DNA from: Peribacillus frigoritolerans
Lineage (GTDB): Bacteria; Bacillota; Bacilli; Bacillales; DSM-1321
Reading direction: 5' to 3'
NCBI RefSeq assembly: GCF_001636405.1
Contig: NZ_KV440950.1
Location: forward strand, 1,635,712-1,699,711
Length of the DNA: 64,000 nucleotides
The notes under the pieces are model-generated. The model ran no database searches, was not told where the DNA came from, and was given only the letters and a program-made list of their open reading frames with translations. This document shows positions 33,820 through 43,828 of the stretch, one piece after another; positions within the stretch are counted from its first letter, which is position 1, and the number at the start of each line of letters is the position of its first letter. The translations under genes were made by a program, and so were the position numbers.

Positions 33820-34914
33820 ATGAATACCTATAAACTATTGACGCCTGGACCGCTGACCACTACAAGGACGGTGAAACAGAAAATGCTTGTTGACCGCTGC
33901 ACGTGGGAAAATGATTATAAAGAAATCACACAAAAAATCAGAACCCAGCTTCTTGAATTGGCATGTGCTGCAAACGGAGAATATACGGCTGTACTTATGC
34001 AGGGAAGCGGCTCGTTTGTTGTAGAATCTGTGCTGACGACTGCACTTTCAAAATCCGATAAAGTGCTGATCATTACGAATGGCGCATATGGAAAACGGAT
34101 TGTGAAAATGGCGGAGTGCATCGGTCTGAATCATGTTGAATATGGCGTTGAGTACAATGAATATCCAAAGGAAGCTGAAATCCGGAACATTTTACTGGCT
34201 GATCGTGACATCACACATATAGCGATGGTTCATTGTGAAACGACGACGGGGATTTTAAATCCGATAGAGATGGTTTCGAAGATATCAAACGAACAAGGGA
34301 AATCCTTGATCATTGATGCGATGAGCAGCTTTGGCGGAGTGGAGATGAATGTGCCTGAACTCGGAATTGATTATTTGATCAGCAGTGCGAATAAATGCAT
34401 TCAAGGAATCCCTGGTTTTGGTTTCGTCATTGCAAAGCTTGAGAAATTGTTGGCTTGTGAAGGCAATGCCCGCAGTTTGTCCCTGGATTTATATGACCAA
34501 TGGAAAGAGATGGACAAGGATGGGAAATGGCGTTTCACATCTCCAACACATGTAGTGGCCGCGTTTGCTAAAGCGCTGGAAGAATTAACGGAAGAAGGCG
34601 GCATCCCAGCCAGATTCACCCGTTATAAAAATAATAATGATAGGCTGAGGGAGCTGATGGGGAAATTGGGCATCCATGCATACATCTCACCTGATAAACA
34701 ATCACCTATCATTACAACTTTCCATTTTCCAACTGAAACCTTTGATTTTGGGGACTTCTACAATTTCATCAAGGAGAGGGGCTATGTAATTTACCCCGGA
34801 AAGCTGACTGACATAGATACATTCCGGATCGGCAATATTGGCGAAATCCATGAAGAAGATATCGCGGAACTAGGCAGGATCGTAGAAAAATATATGAAAG
34901 TGGTGACAGTATGA
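33820..34914 (+). CDS. phnW: 2-aminoethylphosphonate--pyruvate transaminase
   Basis: PhnW transfers the amino group of 2-aminoethylphosphonate to pyruvate, giving phosphonoacetaldehyde and alanine. A 364-residue PLP enzyme of fold type I. LLTPGPLTTT opens the protein, QGSGSFVVES is the phosphate-binding region, IIDAMSSFGG carries the aspartate and SSANKCIQGIPG the PLP lysine, Lys192. GTGAGGAGTGAAGG precedes the ATG. It overlaps phnX by four bases (ATGA). Together the two genes release phosphate from the C-P bond. Confidence 0.95.
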   Translation: MNTYKLLTPGPLTTTRTVKQKMLVDRCTWENDYKEITQKIRTQLLELACAANGEYTAVLMQGSGSFVVESVLTTALSKSDKVLIITNGAYGKRIVKMAECIGLNHVEYGVEYNEYPKEAEIRNILLADRDITHIAMVHCETTTGILNPIEMVSKISNEQGKSLIIDAMSSFGGVEMNVPELGIDYLISSANKCIQGIPGFGFVIAKLEKLLACEGNARSLSLDLYDQWKEMDKDGKWRFTSPTHVVAAFAKALEELTEEGGIPARFTRYKNNNDRLRELMGKLGIHAYISPDKQSPIITTFHFPTETFDFGDFYNFIKERGYVIYPGKLTDIDTFRIGNIGEIHEEDIAELGRIVEKYMKVVTV

Positions 34915-35726
34915 ATAAGGTAGAAGGAATCATTTTGGATTGGGCTGGAACAGCCGTGGATTTTGGATGTTTTGCACCAGTGAATGTTTTTGTGGATATT
35001 TTTAAGAATGCTGGACTGGACGTGACGATGGAGGAAGCCAGAGCTCCGATGGGCATGCTGAAAATCGACCATATTCGTGCGATGCTGACCATGCCAAGGA
35101 TATCTTCGTTATGGGAGGAACAATACGGAAGGCCATTCAATGAGGATGACGTTGAAAAACTATATGCTGAATTCGAACCGGCGTTGATGATGTCATTGGC
35201 GGATTATACTGACCCCATTCCAGGGGTTACCGAGACGGTGGAAGCATTAAGGAATCGCGGCCTGAAGATTGGGTCGACAACGGGCTATACGGATACAATG
35301 ATGGAGGTCGTCACAGCAAATGCTTTGAAAAAAGGGTATGGGCCCGATTTCCATGTAACCCCGGATGCAACCCATTCGATCGGAAGGCCATATCCTTACA
35401 TGATCTATCGGAATATGGAAAAATTGAAATTAGCGGCATCATGGAAGGTGGTGAAGGTAGGCGATACCACTTCCGATATGCAAGAGGGAGTGAATGCTGG
35501 GGTATGGACGGTCGGAGTCATTGTCGGAAGCTCTGAGATGGGATTGAGTTTGGATGAGTATACAAGTTTGCCAGAAAGAGATAAACAAGATCTCATCTCT
35601 AAAACGGCAGATATCTTTTTGAAAAACGGGGCAGACTTCACCATCAAAACGATGGAGGAACTACCTGAACTCATAGATCATATCAATCTTCTTATATCGG
35701 ACGGGAAAAGACCTCGTTCAAACTAA
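34911..35726 (+). CDS. phnX: Phosphonoacetaldehyde hydrolase (phosphonatase)
   Basis: PhnX cleaves phosphonoacetaldehyde to acetaldehyde and phosphate. A 271-residue HAD-family enzyme. IILDWAGTAVD has the nucleophile Asp10 and the family-specific WAGT in place of DGT. The cap-domain lysine that forms the Schiff base is Lys51 in GMLKIDHI. VGDTTSDMQEG gives the acidic metal ligands. It is the last gene of the operon; a strong terminator follows. The start overlaps the phnW stop. Confidence 0.95.
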   Translation: MNKVEGIILDWAGTAVDFGCFAPVNVFVDIFKNAGLDVTMEEARAPMGMLKIDHIRAMLTMPRISSLWEEQYGRPFNEDDVEKLYAEFEPALMMSLADYTDPIPGVTETVEALRNRGLKIGSTTGYTDTMMEVVTANALKKGYGPDFHVTPDATHSIGRPYPYMIYRNMEKLKLAASWKVVKVGDTTSDMQEGVNAGVWTVGVIVGSSEMGLSLDEYTSLPERDKQDLISKTADIFLKNGADFTIKTMEELPELIDHINLLISDGKRPRSN

Positions 35727-35741
35727 CATTCTTCACAAAGA

Positions 35742-35797
35742 AAGTGCAGCATCTTTCATCCTTGAGTAGGGATGAAGGATGGCTGCACTTTTTTTCA
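35742..35797 (+). terminator. Terminator of the phosphonate operon
   Basis: AAGTGCAGC...TTTCATCCTT pairs with ATGAAGG...GCTGCACTT, followed by seven Ts. Confidence 0.9.
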
Positions 35798-35887
35798 ATT
35801 TCATACATACGTGCAGAATGGATCGGTTTTTTTGAAATTTAACTCGACTGCTTATTGTAAAAAGTGAGAAAAGAGTGTACGATTAAA

Positions 35888-35906
35888 TGAGAATGATAAT
35901 CAATCA
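35888..35906 (+). promoter_or_regulatory. Fur box
   Basis: TGAGAATGATAATCAATCA matches the Fur 7-1-7 pattern (TGATAAT-N-ATTATCA) in most positions. It lies 28 bp before the ferredoxin-NADP reductase start. The orthologous ycgT gene of B. subtilis is a known Fur target. Confidence 0.78.
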
Positions 35907-35933
35907 CACTTGGTTACCGGGGAGTGGACGTAG

Positions 35934-36998
35934 ATGGAACAGCAGGATTTATTTGATGTAACGGTTATTGGGGGAGGGCCAGCAGGCCTTTACTCCACTT
36001 TTTATAGCGGACTTAGAGAAATGAAAGTTAAACTGATTGAATACCAGCCACGGCTGGGCGGGAAAATTCATGTCTATCCAGAGAAGATGATTTGGGATGT
36101 TGGAGGGCTGACACCGACTACTGGGGAAAAATTAATTGAGCAGCTAGTGGAGCAAGGTTTAACATTCAACCCAACAGTCGTCTTGAATGAGAAAGTGGAA
36201 TCAATCACACGTAATGAAGAAGGCATCTTCGTTTTACATACGGCTTCAGGTCAAGTGCACTTTTCCAAGACGGTCATTGTCGCGGTTGGCGGCGGAATCC
36301 TGAATCCGCAAAAGTTGGAAATAGACGGGGCAGAAAGGTTTGAAGTCTCTAATTTAAACTATACTGTCAAGTCTTTCAATCGTTTCAAGGATAAGACGGT
36401 GATCATTTCAGGCGGCGGGAATTCTGCTATAGACTGGGCAAATGAATTAGAGCCCATCGCCAAAAAGGTGTACCTGACATACAGGAAAGATAGTTTAGCA
36501 GGACATGAATCACAAGCAAGGCAATTGATGGAAAGCTCTGCTGTTTGTTTCTTGAATACGACGATTACAAAATTGATCGCCTGCGACGATCATGAATCAA
36601 TTGAACATGTTGAACTGACGAATCACGCAACGGGAGAGGTATCTTACTTACCGATCGATGAAGTCATCATCAATCATGGTTATGAGCGTGATACATCACT
36701 GCTTCAAAATAGTAAAGTGGACATTGCCATTGCCGACAATTATTATATTAAAGGTACTCCTGCAAGTGAATCCTCGATGGATGGAATATACGCAGCCGGT
36801 GATATCCTTAAGCATGAGGGTAAATTGAACCTGATAGCAGGCACTTTTCAAGATGCTGCAAATGCCGTAAACAAGGCAAAGCAATATATCCAGCCTGACG
36901 CTCACGGAGTGGGGATGGTTTCTTCCCATAATGAAATCTTTAAAAAGCGCAACAGGGAATTGATCAAGGAAATGATGAAACCGGCTGGGGTACTTTAA
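35934..36998 (+). CDS. Ferredoxin/flavodoxin--NADP+ reductase (thioredoxin-reductase type, YcgT-like)
   Basis: A 354-residue FAD/NADP flavoprotein of the YumC/YcgT class. FAD motif VIGGGPAGLYSTF at the N-terminus, NADPH motif VIISGGGNSAIDWA near residue 160, and YAAGDILKHEGKLNLI for the second FAD contact. No redox CxxC, so it is not a thioredoxin reductase. GGGGAGTGGACGTAG precedes the ATG. A Fur box suggests expression under iron starvation, where it could supply electrons to haem or siderophore reduction. Its stop codon abuts a repeat fragment, so the last residues may be repeat-derived. Confidence 0.9.
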   Translation: MEQQDLFDVTVIGGGPAGLYSTFYSGLREMKVKLIEYQPRLGGKIHVYPEKMIWDVGGLTPTTGEKLIEQLVEQGLTFNPTVVLNEKVESITRNEEGIFVLHTASGQVHFSKTVIVAVGGGILNPQKLEIDGAERFEVSNLNYTVKSFNRFKDKTVIISGGGNSAIDWANELEPIAKKVYLTYRKDSLAGHESQARQLMESSAVCFLNTTITKLIACDDHESIEHVELTNHATGEVSYLPIDEVIINHGYERDTSLLQNSKVDIAIADNYYIKGTPASESSMDGIYAAGDILKHEGKLNLIAGTFQDAANAVNKAKQYIQPDAHGVGMVSSHNEIFKKRNRELIKEMMKPAGVL

Positions 36999-37146
36999 AG
37001 GGAGCGGATTTCTGAAAGCAGCTGGAACTTCATTGAGGGTTTGTATAATCTGATCGTTGATTTCCGCTCCAGGCACTCGCTTATCAGCGGGGTCTCCCTT
37101 GGACACGCTTTTCCCGCAGGAGTCTCGAACACCCATTCCAATCAAC
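36999..37146 (-). repeat. Dispersed intergenic elements: type 2 fragment plus copy D of the GTTGATT element
   Basis: Bases 36999-37029 match the 3' end of copy C (AGGGAGCGGATTTCTGAAA). Bases 37056-37146 are a shortened GTTGATT...AATCAAC element with GATTTCCGCTCCAGGCACTC, GGGGTCTCCCT, ACGCTTTTCCCGCAGGAGTC and the right end CCAATCAAC. The GGCGG/GAGCCTCCTCGG middle is missing. Confidence 0.75.
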
Positions 37147-37208
37147 TGGAATGTTTTTTTAGAAAAATTTTAGGCGAACTGACTTTTCTCCGGATTTTTC
37201 TACAGTTT

Positions 37209-37244
37209 AAAAGCTCCAGGGTCCCATTGGCCCTGGAGCTTTTA
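37209..37244. terminator. Bidirectional terminator
   Basis: AAAAGCTCCAGGG / CCCTGGAGCTTTTA hairpin, downstream of the minus-strand bceB gene and the plus-strand reductase. Confidence 0.9.
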
Positions 37245-37256
37245 GTATCTTCGAAA

Positions 37257-39203
37257 TTATAGTGATTCTTTAATGACCTTCTTGTAATGAAATACGGATA
37301 GGATTCCGAAGATCGAATACAATGCCGTGTATAATGCCATGACGATGATCATCGGTGCCCAAACTTCGGTCCCGAAAAAGAACCATCCGGACTGGACTGC
37401 GAAATAACTGTGAAGCAGCCCGACGACTAAAGGAATGCCGAAATTGAAAACTTGTTTTGCTTGGATTCCTCTTAGTAAGTCACCACGCGTGAATCCTAGT
37501 TTTCTTAAAATCGTGTAATTGGATTTTTCACCTTCACTTTCATCCATTTGCTTGAAATAAAGGATGCAGCCGGATGTGATGAGGAAGGTTAATCCCAAGA
37601 AGCCGACGATGAACATCATAAGACCCATATTCTTCTTCTGGTTGGTGAAATTTTCTAATTGGGAATCATTCACATGTTCTTCTTTAAAATTCATTTTACT
37701 GAATAGATCATTCGCTTTTTCAAGTTCAGCTTCATCCTTCACATCAATGCCGATATTAACGGATGATACTTTTTGGATTTTCGGGTCGACATCTTTTTTC
37801 AAACGGTCGAATATCGTTTGGTCTACAATGGCAACGGGCAATCCGCCACTCGTAAAGTAATAGGACAGGAAGGTATCATCATTCAAACCCAGATATGTTT
37901 GCCGAATCACTTCATTTTTGCCCTTCAGTTCAATCTTTCCGGAATCCTTCAAGGATATGACCTTCTCCATCATACTACTGTATCCGCTGAAAAGGGTCTC
38001 ATCTTCAGCAAGGTTGATTCCTTTAACGGATTCATCACTGATGACGGGAACTGTCATGATATCCGAATCGAAGTTCACTCCTTCGAGGCTCGTTTCCATT
38101 ATTTCCTTTACATTGACATCCACTTGAATGACGTCAATCACCTTTACGTCATAATCAATTTTACTGTCTGATAATGCTTCTTTGAATGCATCTGCATCAC
38201 CCTTATCCGTCATCGAAAAATCGGTTGGGATACTGCTTTGTGCCATTTTCTCCGCTGAGTAGTAGGAGATATAGCTTAATGATAATAAACCGATTGCCAA
38301 AGCGGAAACGGTCGTGATGATCGTCAATAATATCGCATTCGATTTCATCCGGAACATGATGGATGAAAGGGATAATACTTCATTGATGTTCAAATAGCCA
38401 TTTTTCTTTTTACGGATGATATTAAAGATGAAGCTTACGGATCCTTTATAGAATAGGTAGGTACCGATGATGACGGTTGCCAGAATGACGATCATGGCCA
38501 TGAAAAGCTCGGTCATCTCTGTAAAAGCTCCATCGAATAATTTGGATGAAATGACATAACCAGCAATGATCAGGGCGATCCCGAATATCCCGATGATCAT
38601 TTCGAACATCGAAACCTTTTTCACTTTTCCTTCCGTCATGGAAGTCACTCTAAATAATGATAGAATGGTTTGCCTTTTAATGAAGGCATAATTCATCAAC
38701 ATGATTAAAAGATAGATGGCGCTAAAAACGAGCAAGGTTTGCACTAGCGGCTGAAAAGAAAATGTAAGAGTCGCGATTGCCTGGACACCCATTATTTTAA
38801 ATAGGATCATGATGATCAATTTTGAAGCGGCAAACCCTACAAAGATTCCCAGGAATACGGAACAGAAATACAGGATCAGGTTTTCCACACTCAGGATCCG
38901 GAATATCCTGTTCTTCGTCATGCCTATCAATTGGAATAAGCCAATTTCTTTACTGCGTCTTTTAATGAAAATGCTATTGGCATATAAAAGGAATATGGAA
39001 ACAATCGCAACAAGCAGGATTGATGCAGCCTTGATGGAGGCGGCACCTTTCACCGTACCCTCCGCTTTATCCAGCGCTGGGTCATATTGCAAGGTGACAA
39101 AGGCAAAGTACAGGGAAGCGCTGAAGATCAGGGCAAACACATACAGATAATAGTTCTTCAGATTCTTCTTCAGATTTCGCAAGATGAGTTGATTAATGCT
39201 CAT
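37257..39203 (-). CDS. bceB: Bacitracin-type ABC transporter permease BceB
   Basis: A 648-residue FtsX-family permease with ten membrane helices and the diagnostic large extracellular domain (about residues 310-515) between helices 7 and 8, which senses peptide antibiotics. Helix 1 is in [41 protein letters not shown] is the cytoplasmic coupling loop. I chose the ATG at 39203 after GGGAGGGG; an earlier ATG has none. It overlaps bceA by 11 bases. With BceA and the BceRS two-component system it forms a flux-sensing detoxification module. Confidence 0.9.
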   Translation of the reverse strand: MSINQLILRNLKKNLKNYYLYVFALIFSASLYFAFVTLQYDPALDKAEGTVKGAASIKAASILLVAIVSIFLLYANSIFIKRRSKEIGLFQLIGMTKNRIFRILSVENLILYFCSVFLGIFVGFAASKLIIMILFKIMGVQAIATLTFSFQPLVQTLLVFSAIYLLIMLMNYAFIKRQTILSLFRVTSMTEGKVKKVSMFEMIIGIFGIALIIAGYVISSKLFDGAFTEMTELFMAMIVILATVIIGTYLFYKGSVSFIFNIIRKKKNGYLNINEVLSLSSIMFRMKSNAILLTIITTVSALAIGLLSLSYISYYSAEKMAQSSIPTDFSMTDKGDADAFKEALSDSKIDYDVKVIDVIQVDVNVKEIMETSLEGVNFDSDIMTVPVISDESVKGINLAEDETLFSGYSSMMEKVISLKDSGKIELKGKNEVIRQTYLGLNDDTFLSYYFTSGGLPVAIVDQTIFDRLKKDVDPKIQKVSSVNIGIDVKDEAELEKANDLFSKMNFKEEHVNDSQLENFTNQKKNMGLMMFIVGFLGLTFLITSGCILYFKQMDESEGEKSNYTILRKLGFTRGDLLRGIQAKQVFNFGIPLVVGLLHSYFAVQSGWFFFGTEVWAPMIIVMALYTALYSIFGILSVFHYKKVIKESL

Positions 39204-39954
39204 TTTGAACCCCTCCCAATACACCTTGTGTTTTCATGATGTCCTTGAAGAAGGTTTGTCTTGATTCTTCACCTTTATTCAATTGGGTATAGATTTGTCC
39301 ATCTTTAATGAAAATGACTCGGCTGCAATAACTGGCGGCCACGGGATCATGGGTTACCATGATGATGGTCGCTTTGTGCTTTTTATTCATTTCGCTCAGT
39401 TTGTTCAGTAAATCGGAAGCTGATTTGGAGTCAAGCGCCCCAGTCGGTTCATCCGCAAAAATGATGCTTGGATCATGGATGAAAGCCCGCGCTGCAGACG
39501 TACGCTGTTTTTGACCACCGGAAATTTCATTTGGGTATTTATCCTTCACTTCATATATGCCCAATTCCTTCGCCACGCTATCAAACTTTTGTGCCGCTTC
39601 ACTATTGGGCGTTTTTGTAATGGATAAGGGCAAAAGGATATTTTCTTTGACAGTCAATGTGTCCAATAGGTTATATTCCTGGAAGATGAAGCCCAAGTGG
39701 TTCTTACGGAATTCGGCCAAATTCTTTTCTTTCATCCCCGAAATCTCTTTACCATCGATCGTAATGGTGCCGTTGCTGATTTTATCGATCGAGGAAAGGA
39801 CATTCAGCAAAGTCGTTTTTCCTGAACCGGAAGCACCCATGATACTTACGAATTCACCTTCTTGTATGCTTATATCAAGACCCTTTAATACTTCTTGTTT
39901 ATTGAATTTATTACCATAGCTTTTATGGATTTTCTTCGCTTCTAATATATTCAT
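39193..39954 (-). CDS. bceA: Bacitracin-type ABC transporter ATP-binding protein BceA
   Basis: A 253-residue MacB-type ATPase. Walker [11 protein letters not shown]-loop FQEYNLLD, signature [15 protein letters not shown], Walker [14 protein letters not shown]-loop VTHDPVA. The signature region and the [10 protein letters not shown] string are typical of peptide-resistance ATPases. I chose the ATG at 39954 (AAGGAG nine bases upstream); the frame is open upstream without support. A TATAAT and an upstream 12-bp inverted repeat (BceR-like operator) lie between it and bceS, so bceAB should be induced through BceR while bceRS has its own promoter. Confidence 0.92.
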   Translation of the reverse strand: MNILEAKKIHKSYGNKFNKQEVLKGLDISIQEGEFVSIMGASGSGKTTLLNVLSSIDKISNGTITIDGKEISGMKEKNLAEFRKNHLGFIFQEYNLLDTLTVKENILLPLSITKTPNSEAAQKFDSVAKELGIYEVKDKYPNEISGGQKQRTSAARAFIHDPSIIFADEPTGALDSKSASDLLNKLSEMNKKHKATIIMVTHDPVAASYCSRVIFIKDGQIYTQLNKGEESRQTFFKDIMKTQGVLGGVQNEH

Positions 39955-39984
39955 TTGGATACACTCCTTTTTTTCTATATCCTC

Positions 39985-40064
39985 ATTATAAAAGGCCATG
40001 TATTTCTTTTCCTTCGTTTGGACGAACAAAGAATAAAAGCATGTGACACTTTTGTCACATGCTT
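39985..40064 (-). promoter_or_regulatory. bceA promoter and BceR-like operator
   Basis: On the minus strand, TATAAT (complement of 39985-39990) is the -10, with no good -35. Upstream, AAGCATGTGACA / TGTCACATGCTT is a perfect 12-bp inverted repeat (40037-40064) with loop CTTT. Its core TGACA-N4-TGTCA is close to the reported BceR-type consensus TNACA-N4-TGTAA. It overlaps the bceS stop codon at 40055-40057. Confidence 0.7.
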
Positions 40065-41059
40065 GTGATATTCACGAAATCATTTCTTTTTGGGAAGGTC
40101 AAGGCAACGGTCGTCCCGGTTCCAAGCTCTGATTTCACATCAATGGAGATGAATAAGGGCTCGGCCGCATTCTTGGTTAAATATAGACCCATGCCGGTTG
40201 CCGCACTGTCACGATGATTTGTCGTGGATGTAAATCCTTTATCAAATATGCGGGATAAATCCTTTGGGTCAATGCCCCGTCCGGAATCCTGCACTTCCAG
40301 AACCGTTTGTCCGGCTCGCTCATGGCTATATATTATGATATCTGAGTTTTCACTGTATTTAATGGAGTTGGTCAAGAGCTGCCTCATGATGAAGGCCAGC
40401 CACTTGGCATCACTAAGCACTTCGGTTACATCCAATTGGATGTCGAAGCCGATTCCTTTTTGAATGCACCATGACCGCAGCGTTTTAATCTCATCAAAGA
40501 TTATTGTTTCCAAATCGGTTTTCTCTATATACAAATCATTTTCGATGAAAGGCATGCGCCTTTGATGGAGCTGCTGATCAAGAAGAAGATGAATGCGCAG
40601 CCACTCATAAGTCAAGTGTGATTTCAGCAATTCATCATCCAAGCGGTCAATCATTAAATGCATCGCCGTCAATGGTGTCTTCACTTCATGAATCCAAGAT
40701 AATAATTCATCCTTCTCCTGCTCTAAAGTCATTTGACCGGTTGCTGCGGATCGCTTCAATAATTCGGTTTGGTTAATGATGCAGTTTTCTATGATTTTTT
40801 CGAAAGGGCTCTCTGGTTCGGCTATATTCGTTATATCCAGGTTGTCTTCCCGTGCTTCTAAACTTTTATAAAAGTAGGTTTCCTTTTTATAGCGGAAAAT
40901 CAAAAACATACTGAACATGAGCAATGATAAAAAAACAATATACAGTATGGGCCTTAACGGAATGGCCGAATCAAGATAGGCGACAAAGATAATGAATAGA
41001 TGAAGAAGTATGTAGAATGTGATCCAGCTGAACCTTTCCACGAGATATTTTCCGATCAT
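40055..41059 (-). CDS. bceS: Intramembrane-sensing histidine kinase BceS
   Basis: A 334-residue kinase with two N-terminal membrane helices (about 11-30 and 34-55) and almost no extracellular loop, as in BceS. The phosphoacceptor is His124 in [10 protein letters not shown]. The ATPase boxes are [10 protein letters not shown] (N), DSGRGIDP (G1) and GMGLYL (G2). Such kinases do not sense antibiotics directly; they read the BceAB transporter. It overlaps bceR by four bases. Its last codons (TSM-stop) fall within the inverted repeat thought to be the bceA operator. Confidence 0.92.
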   Translation of the reverse strand: MIGKYLVERFSWITFYILLHLFIIFVAYLDSAIPLRPILYIVFLSLLMFSMFLIFRYKKETYFYKSLEAREDNLDITNIAEPESPFEKIIENCIINQTELLKRSAATGQMTLEQEKDELLSWIHEVKTPLTAMHLMIDRLDDELLKSHLTYEWLRIHLLLDQQLHQRRMPFIENDLYIEKTDLETIIFDEIKTLRSWCIQKGIGFDIQLDVTEVLSDAKWLAFIMRQLLTNSIKYSENSDIIIYSHERAGQTVLEVQDSGRGIDPKDLSRIFDKGFTSTTNHRDSAATGMGLYLTKNAAEPLFISIDVKSELGTGTTVALTFPKRNDFVNITSM

Positions 41060-41745
41060 GCATTTGCCACTTCCACGGCGATATAGCCCTGTCCGACCTT
41101 TGTTTCGATAAAATGCCCTAGACCCAGTTCATCCAACCTCTTTCGTAAACGGTTCACATTCACTGTAAGGGTGTTATCGCTTATGAAACGTTTGTCATCC
41201 CATAAGCTGTTGATCAATTCTTCGCGGCTTACGATCTTGTTTTTCTGTTCAATGAGCTTTTTCAAGATGAAAATTTCATTTTTCGTCAATTCGATTGTGC
41301 CCGTCTCGGCCGAAACCGTGTTCTTCTCGTAATCCACGGTGGCGCCGCACCACGTTTTCAACTCGATCTTTTCCGTATTGTAATTATAGACACGGCGAAG
41401 GGTGGCCTGTATCTTCGCGATGAGTACATCGAAATGAAAAGGCTTCTGGATAAAATCATCAGCTCCAAGCTGCATGGACATCACCATGTCCGTAGGATGA
41501 TCACGTGATGATAAAAAGATGATGGGAACATTGGAATGGGCCCGGATCATTCTGCACCAATGAAATCCGTCAAACTTCGGCAACTGTATATCAATGATGA
41601 CCAAATCAGGTTTTATGTCCGTGAATTCCTGAACCACTTTACTAAAATCGCCGATTCCGTAAATATCATAAGACCATTGCGCCAATCTATCTTTAATTTC
41701 ATTGAATAACGTCGTATCATCTTCTATCAATAATAGTTTAAACAA
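41056..41745 (-). CDS. bceR: OmpR-family response regulator BceR
   Basis: A 229-residue response regulator starting MFKLLLIEDDTTLF. Receiver: acidic pair at Glu8-Asp10, phosphoacceptor Asp52 in VIIDIQLP, Lys in FIQKPF. The C-terminal winged helix has VSREELINSLWDDKRFISDN and NVNRLRKRLD. It tracks B. subtilis BceR nearly residue for residue, which also supports the TTG start at 41745, after GCGGTGA. The frame stays open upstream with no supporting site. It is first in the bceRS unit. Confidence 0.92.
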   Translation of the reverse strand: MFKLLLIEDDTTLFNEIKDRLAQWSYDIYGIGDFSKVVQEFTDIKPDLVIIDIQLPKFDGFHWCRMIRAHSNVPIIFLSSRDHPTDMVMSMQLGADDFIQKPFHFDVLIAKIQATLRRVYNYNTEKIELKTWCGATVDYEKNTVSAETGTIELTKNEIFILKKLIEQKNKIVSREELINSLWDDKRFISDNTLTVNVNRLRKRLDELGLGHFIETKVGQGYIAVEVANA

Positions 41746-41901
41746 TGGGTTCACCGCACTTTCCAGCTTTTTCTTAAAAGTATATAGTAAAACCTTTATA
41801 GGTTCTAGAGGAAGGGAGGGGCAAGGGAGGTAATAAACTACTGGTTGTGTGTAAACCATTATTATATTAAAATTGGCATAATGAATGGAGGAAGTGAATT
41901 T

Positions 41902-42243
41902 ATGACTGATTTTCCTAATTGCCCTGCATGTGATTCAGAATATACATACGAAGACGGCAGTCTTTTAGTTTGCCCGGAATGCGCTCATGAATGGACGGTG
42001 GAAGCGGAAACGGAAAATGGTGATCAAAAGAAGGTTACCAAAGATGCTAATGGAAATGCCTTGAACGATGGTGATACCGTTACGGTAATCAAGGACCTTA
42101 AAGTGAAAGGGAGCTCATCCGTCTTAAAAATGGGCACTAAAGTCAAAAGCATCCGTCTAGTTGATGGAGATCATGATATTGATTGTAAGATAGATGGTTT
42201 TGGTGCAATGAAATTAAAATCCCAATTTGTTAAAAAGGTGTAA
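41902..42243 (+). CDS. YjdM/PhnA-type zinc-ribbon protein
   Basis: A 113-residue protein of the PhnA/YjdM family. The N-terminal zinc ribbon is [25 protein letters not shown], four cysteines in two CxxC pairs. The KOW-like C-terminal domain [17 protein letters not shown]...[23 protein letters not shown] follows. The name alkylphosphonate utilisation protein is historical; function is unknown. GGAGGAAGTGAATTT precedes the ATG at 41902, and the longer frame upstream is not supported. It is monocistronic with a terminator. Proximity to the phn operon is about 6 kb and probably chance. Confidence 0.9.
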   Translation: MTDFPNCPACDSEYTYEDGSLLVCPECAHEWTVEAETENGDQKKVTKDANGNALNDGDTVTVIKDLKVKGSSSVLKMGTKVKSIRLVDGDHDIDCKIDGFGAMKLKSQFVKKV

Positions 42244-42244
42244 T

Positions 42245-42282
42245 TAAAAAACGGCCTAATCCATTGATTAGGCCGTTTTTTT
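42245..42282. terminator. Bidirectional terminator
   Basis: AAAAAACGGCCTAATC / GATTAGGCCGTTTTTTT, 15-bp stem around CATT, between yjdM-like and the convergent guaC. Confidence 0.93.
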
Positions 42283-42292
42283 AGATTACTTC

Positions 42293-43276
42293 TTAATAAA
42301 CTTTGTCACCGTTAAAGATTGAATTCTTAACGACCACATAATCCACATTCCGGATGGCTTCCAACTTGGTACCGCCTGCATATGAAATGGATGACTGAAG
42401 ATCTTGTTCCATTTCCTTCAACGTATCTTCCAAAGATCCTTTGTGCTCGACAAACATCTTTTTGCCTTCAACGTTTTTCTTTTCACCTTTTTGGAATTCA
42501 GAAGCTGAACCAAAGTATTCTTTAAAGGCCTTTCCATCTTTCTCGATCGTTTGACCTGGAGATTCTTCATGTCCGGCAAATAGTGAACCGATCATGACCA
42601 TTGAAGCTCCAAATCTAACTGATTTGGCAATATCACCGTTCGTGCGAATGCCGCCGTCAGCGATGATTGGCTTGCTTGCCGCTTTTGCACACCAGCGAAG
42701 TGCAGCCAATTGCCAGCCGCCCGTTCCAAATCCAGTCTTGATTTTAGTGATGCATACTTTCCCTGGCCCAATGCCCACCTTTGTAGCATCCGCACCGGCA
42801 TGTTCCAATTCACGTACCGCTTCAGGAGTTCCTACATTTCCTGCAATGACAAAACTTTCAGGTAAATGTTTTTTAATATGCTGTATCATTTTTATCACGG
42901 CATTGGAATGTCCGTGCGCAATATCTATCGTAATGTATTCAGGCACAATGTTGTCATTCGATAATTGTTCGATGAATCCGTATTCTTCTTCTTTAACGCC
43001 GACACTGATGGAAGCGATCAATTCTCTTGAATGCATGTCTTTAATGAAAGTCAGTCGTTTTTCTGGCTCAAAACGATGCATTACATAAAAGTAACCGTTT
43101 TCAGCCAAGTAAATGGCAATCTTTTCATCAATGATCGTTTGCATATTGGCAGGTACTACAGGTAACTTGAATGTATGTTTACCTAAAGTAACGGATGTAT
43201 CACACTCAGAACGGCTATTTACTACACATTTTGCAGGAATTAATTGAATATCTTCATAATCAAACACGTTTTCCAT
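42293..43276 (-). CDS. guaC: GMP reductase
   Basis: GuaC reduces GMP to IMP with NADPH and release of ammonia, in purine salvage. A 327-residue IMPDH/GMPR barrel. Start [17 protein letters not shown]; catalytic cysteine in GPGKVCITK; phosphate-binding [12 protein letters not shown] and [11 protein letters not shown] chose the ATG at 43276 with GAGGTG upstream; the GTG three codons earlier overlaps that site. It parallels the guanine-responsive nucleoside transporter at 9829 as another purine salvage gene. Confidence 0.95.
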   Translation of the reverse strand: MENVFDYEDIQLIPAKCVVNSRSECDTSVTLGKHTFKLPVVPANMQTIIDEKIAIYLAENGYFYVMHRFEPEKRLTFIKDMHSRELIASISVGVKEEEYGFIEQLSNDNIVPEYITIDIAHGHSNAVIKMIQHIKKHLPESFVIAGNVGTPEAVRELEHAGADATKVGIGPGKVCITKIKTGFGTGGWQLAALRWCAKAASKPIIADGGIRTNGDIAKSVRFGASMVMIGSLFAGHEESPGQTIEKDGKAFKEYFGSASEFQKGEKKNVEGKKMFVEHKGSLEDTLKEMEQDLQSSISYAGGTKLEAIRNVDYVVVKNSIFNGDKVY

Positions 43277-43449
43277 GTTATGCACCTCTATATACGAATA
43301 TTTTTGTCTTTTTTAATAAAAATTGTTCGCCCATTAGGTAATGTACATCATTTTTGACAGTAAGTCAAAAATTTTATTGGTTTTGTTCTGATTTTATTTC
43401 AACTTAATGGGAAATCCGTAACGGGATAGGAAGCGAAATAGACAATGAA

Positions 43450-43562
43450 AATGATTTCCACTCCAGGCACTCGGGCGGGCGGGAGCCTCCTCGGCGCGCC
43501 TGCGGGGTCTCCCCTGGAAACGTTTTTCCCGCAGGATTCTCGTACCTTCCTTTCCAATCAAC
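43450..43562 (-). repeat. Dispersed GTTGATT...AATCAAC element, copy E
   Basis: Nearly identical to copies F and G downstream but lacking nine bases (CTTTCCGCG) inside the first block, and with a diverged left end (AAAATGATTTCC). It ends AATCAACTTTG. Confidence 0.85.
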
Positions 43563-43648
43563 TTTGTGTAAAAAGATAGGTCTTCTTTGTCTACAAACTA
43601 GCTAATAATTGTTTGCCGACAGCTTTTTTGTGGTTTGTAATATGGAAC

Positions 43649-43770
43649 GTTGATTTCCACTCCAGGCACTCGCTTTCCGCGGGCGGGCGGGAGCCTCCTC
43701 GGCACGCCTGCGGGGTCTCCCCTGGAAACGTTTTTCCCGCAGGATTCTCGTACCTTCCTTTCCAATCAAC
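43649..43770 (-). repeat. Dispersed GTTGATT...AATCAAC element, copy F
   Basis: Perfect ends GTTGATT/AATCAAC, with GGCACTCGCTTTCCGCGGGC, GGGAGCCTCCTCGGC, GGGGTCTCCCCTGG, TTTTTCCCGCAGGATTCTCG inside. It is near-identical to copy G 59 bp away. Confidence 0.9.
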
Positions 43771-43828
43771 TTTGTTTTTATTTAGATAGAACCCTTTTGT
43801 CAACAAATTACGTTTGTAAAATGGGAAC

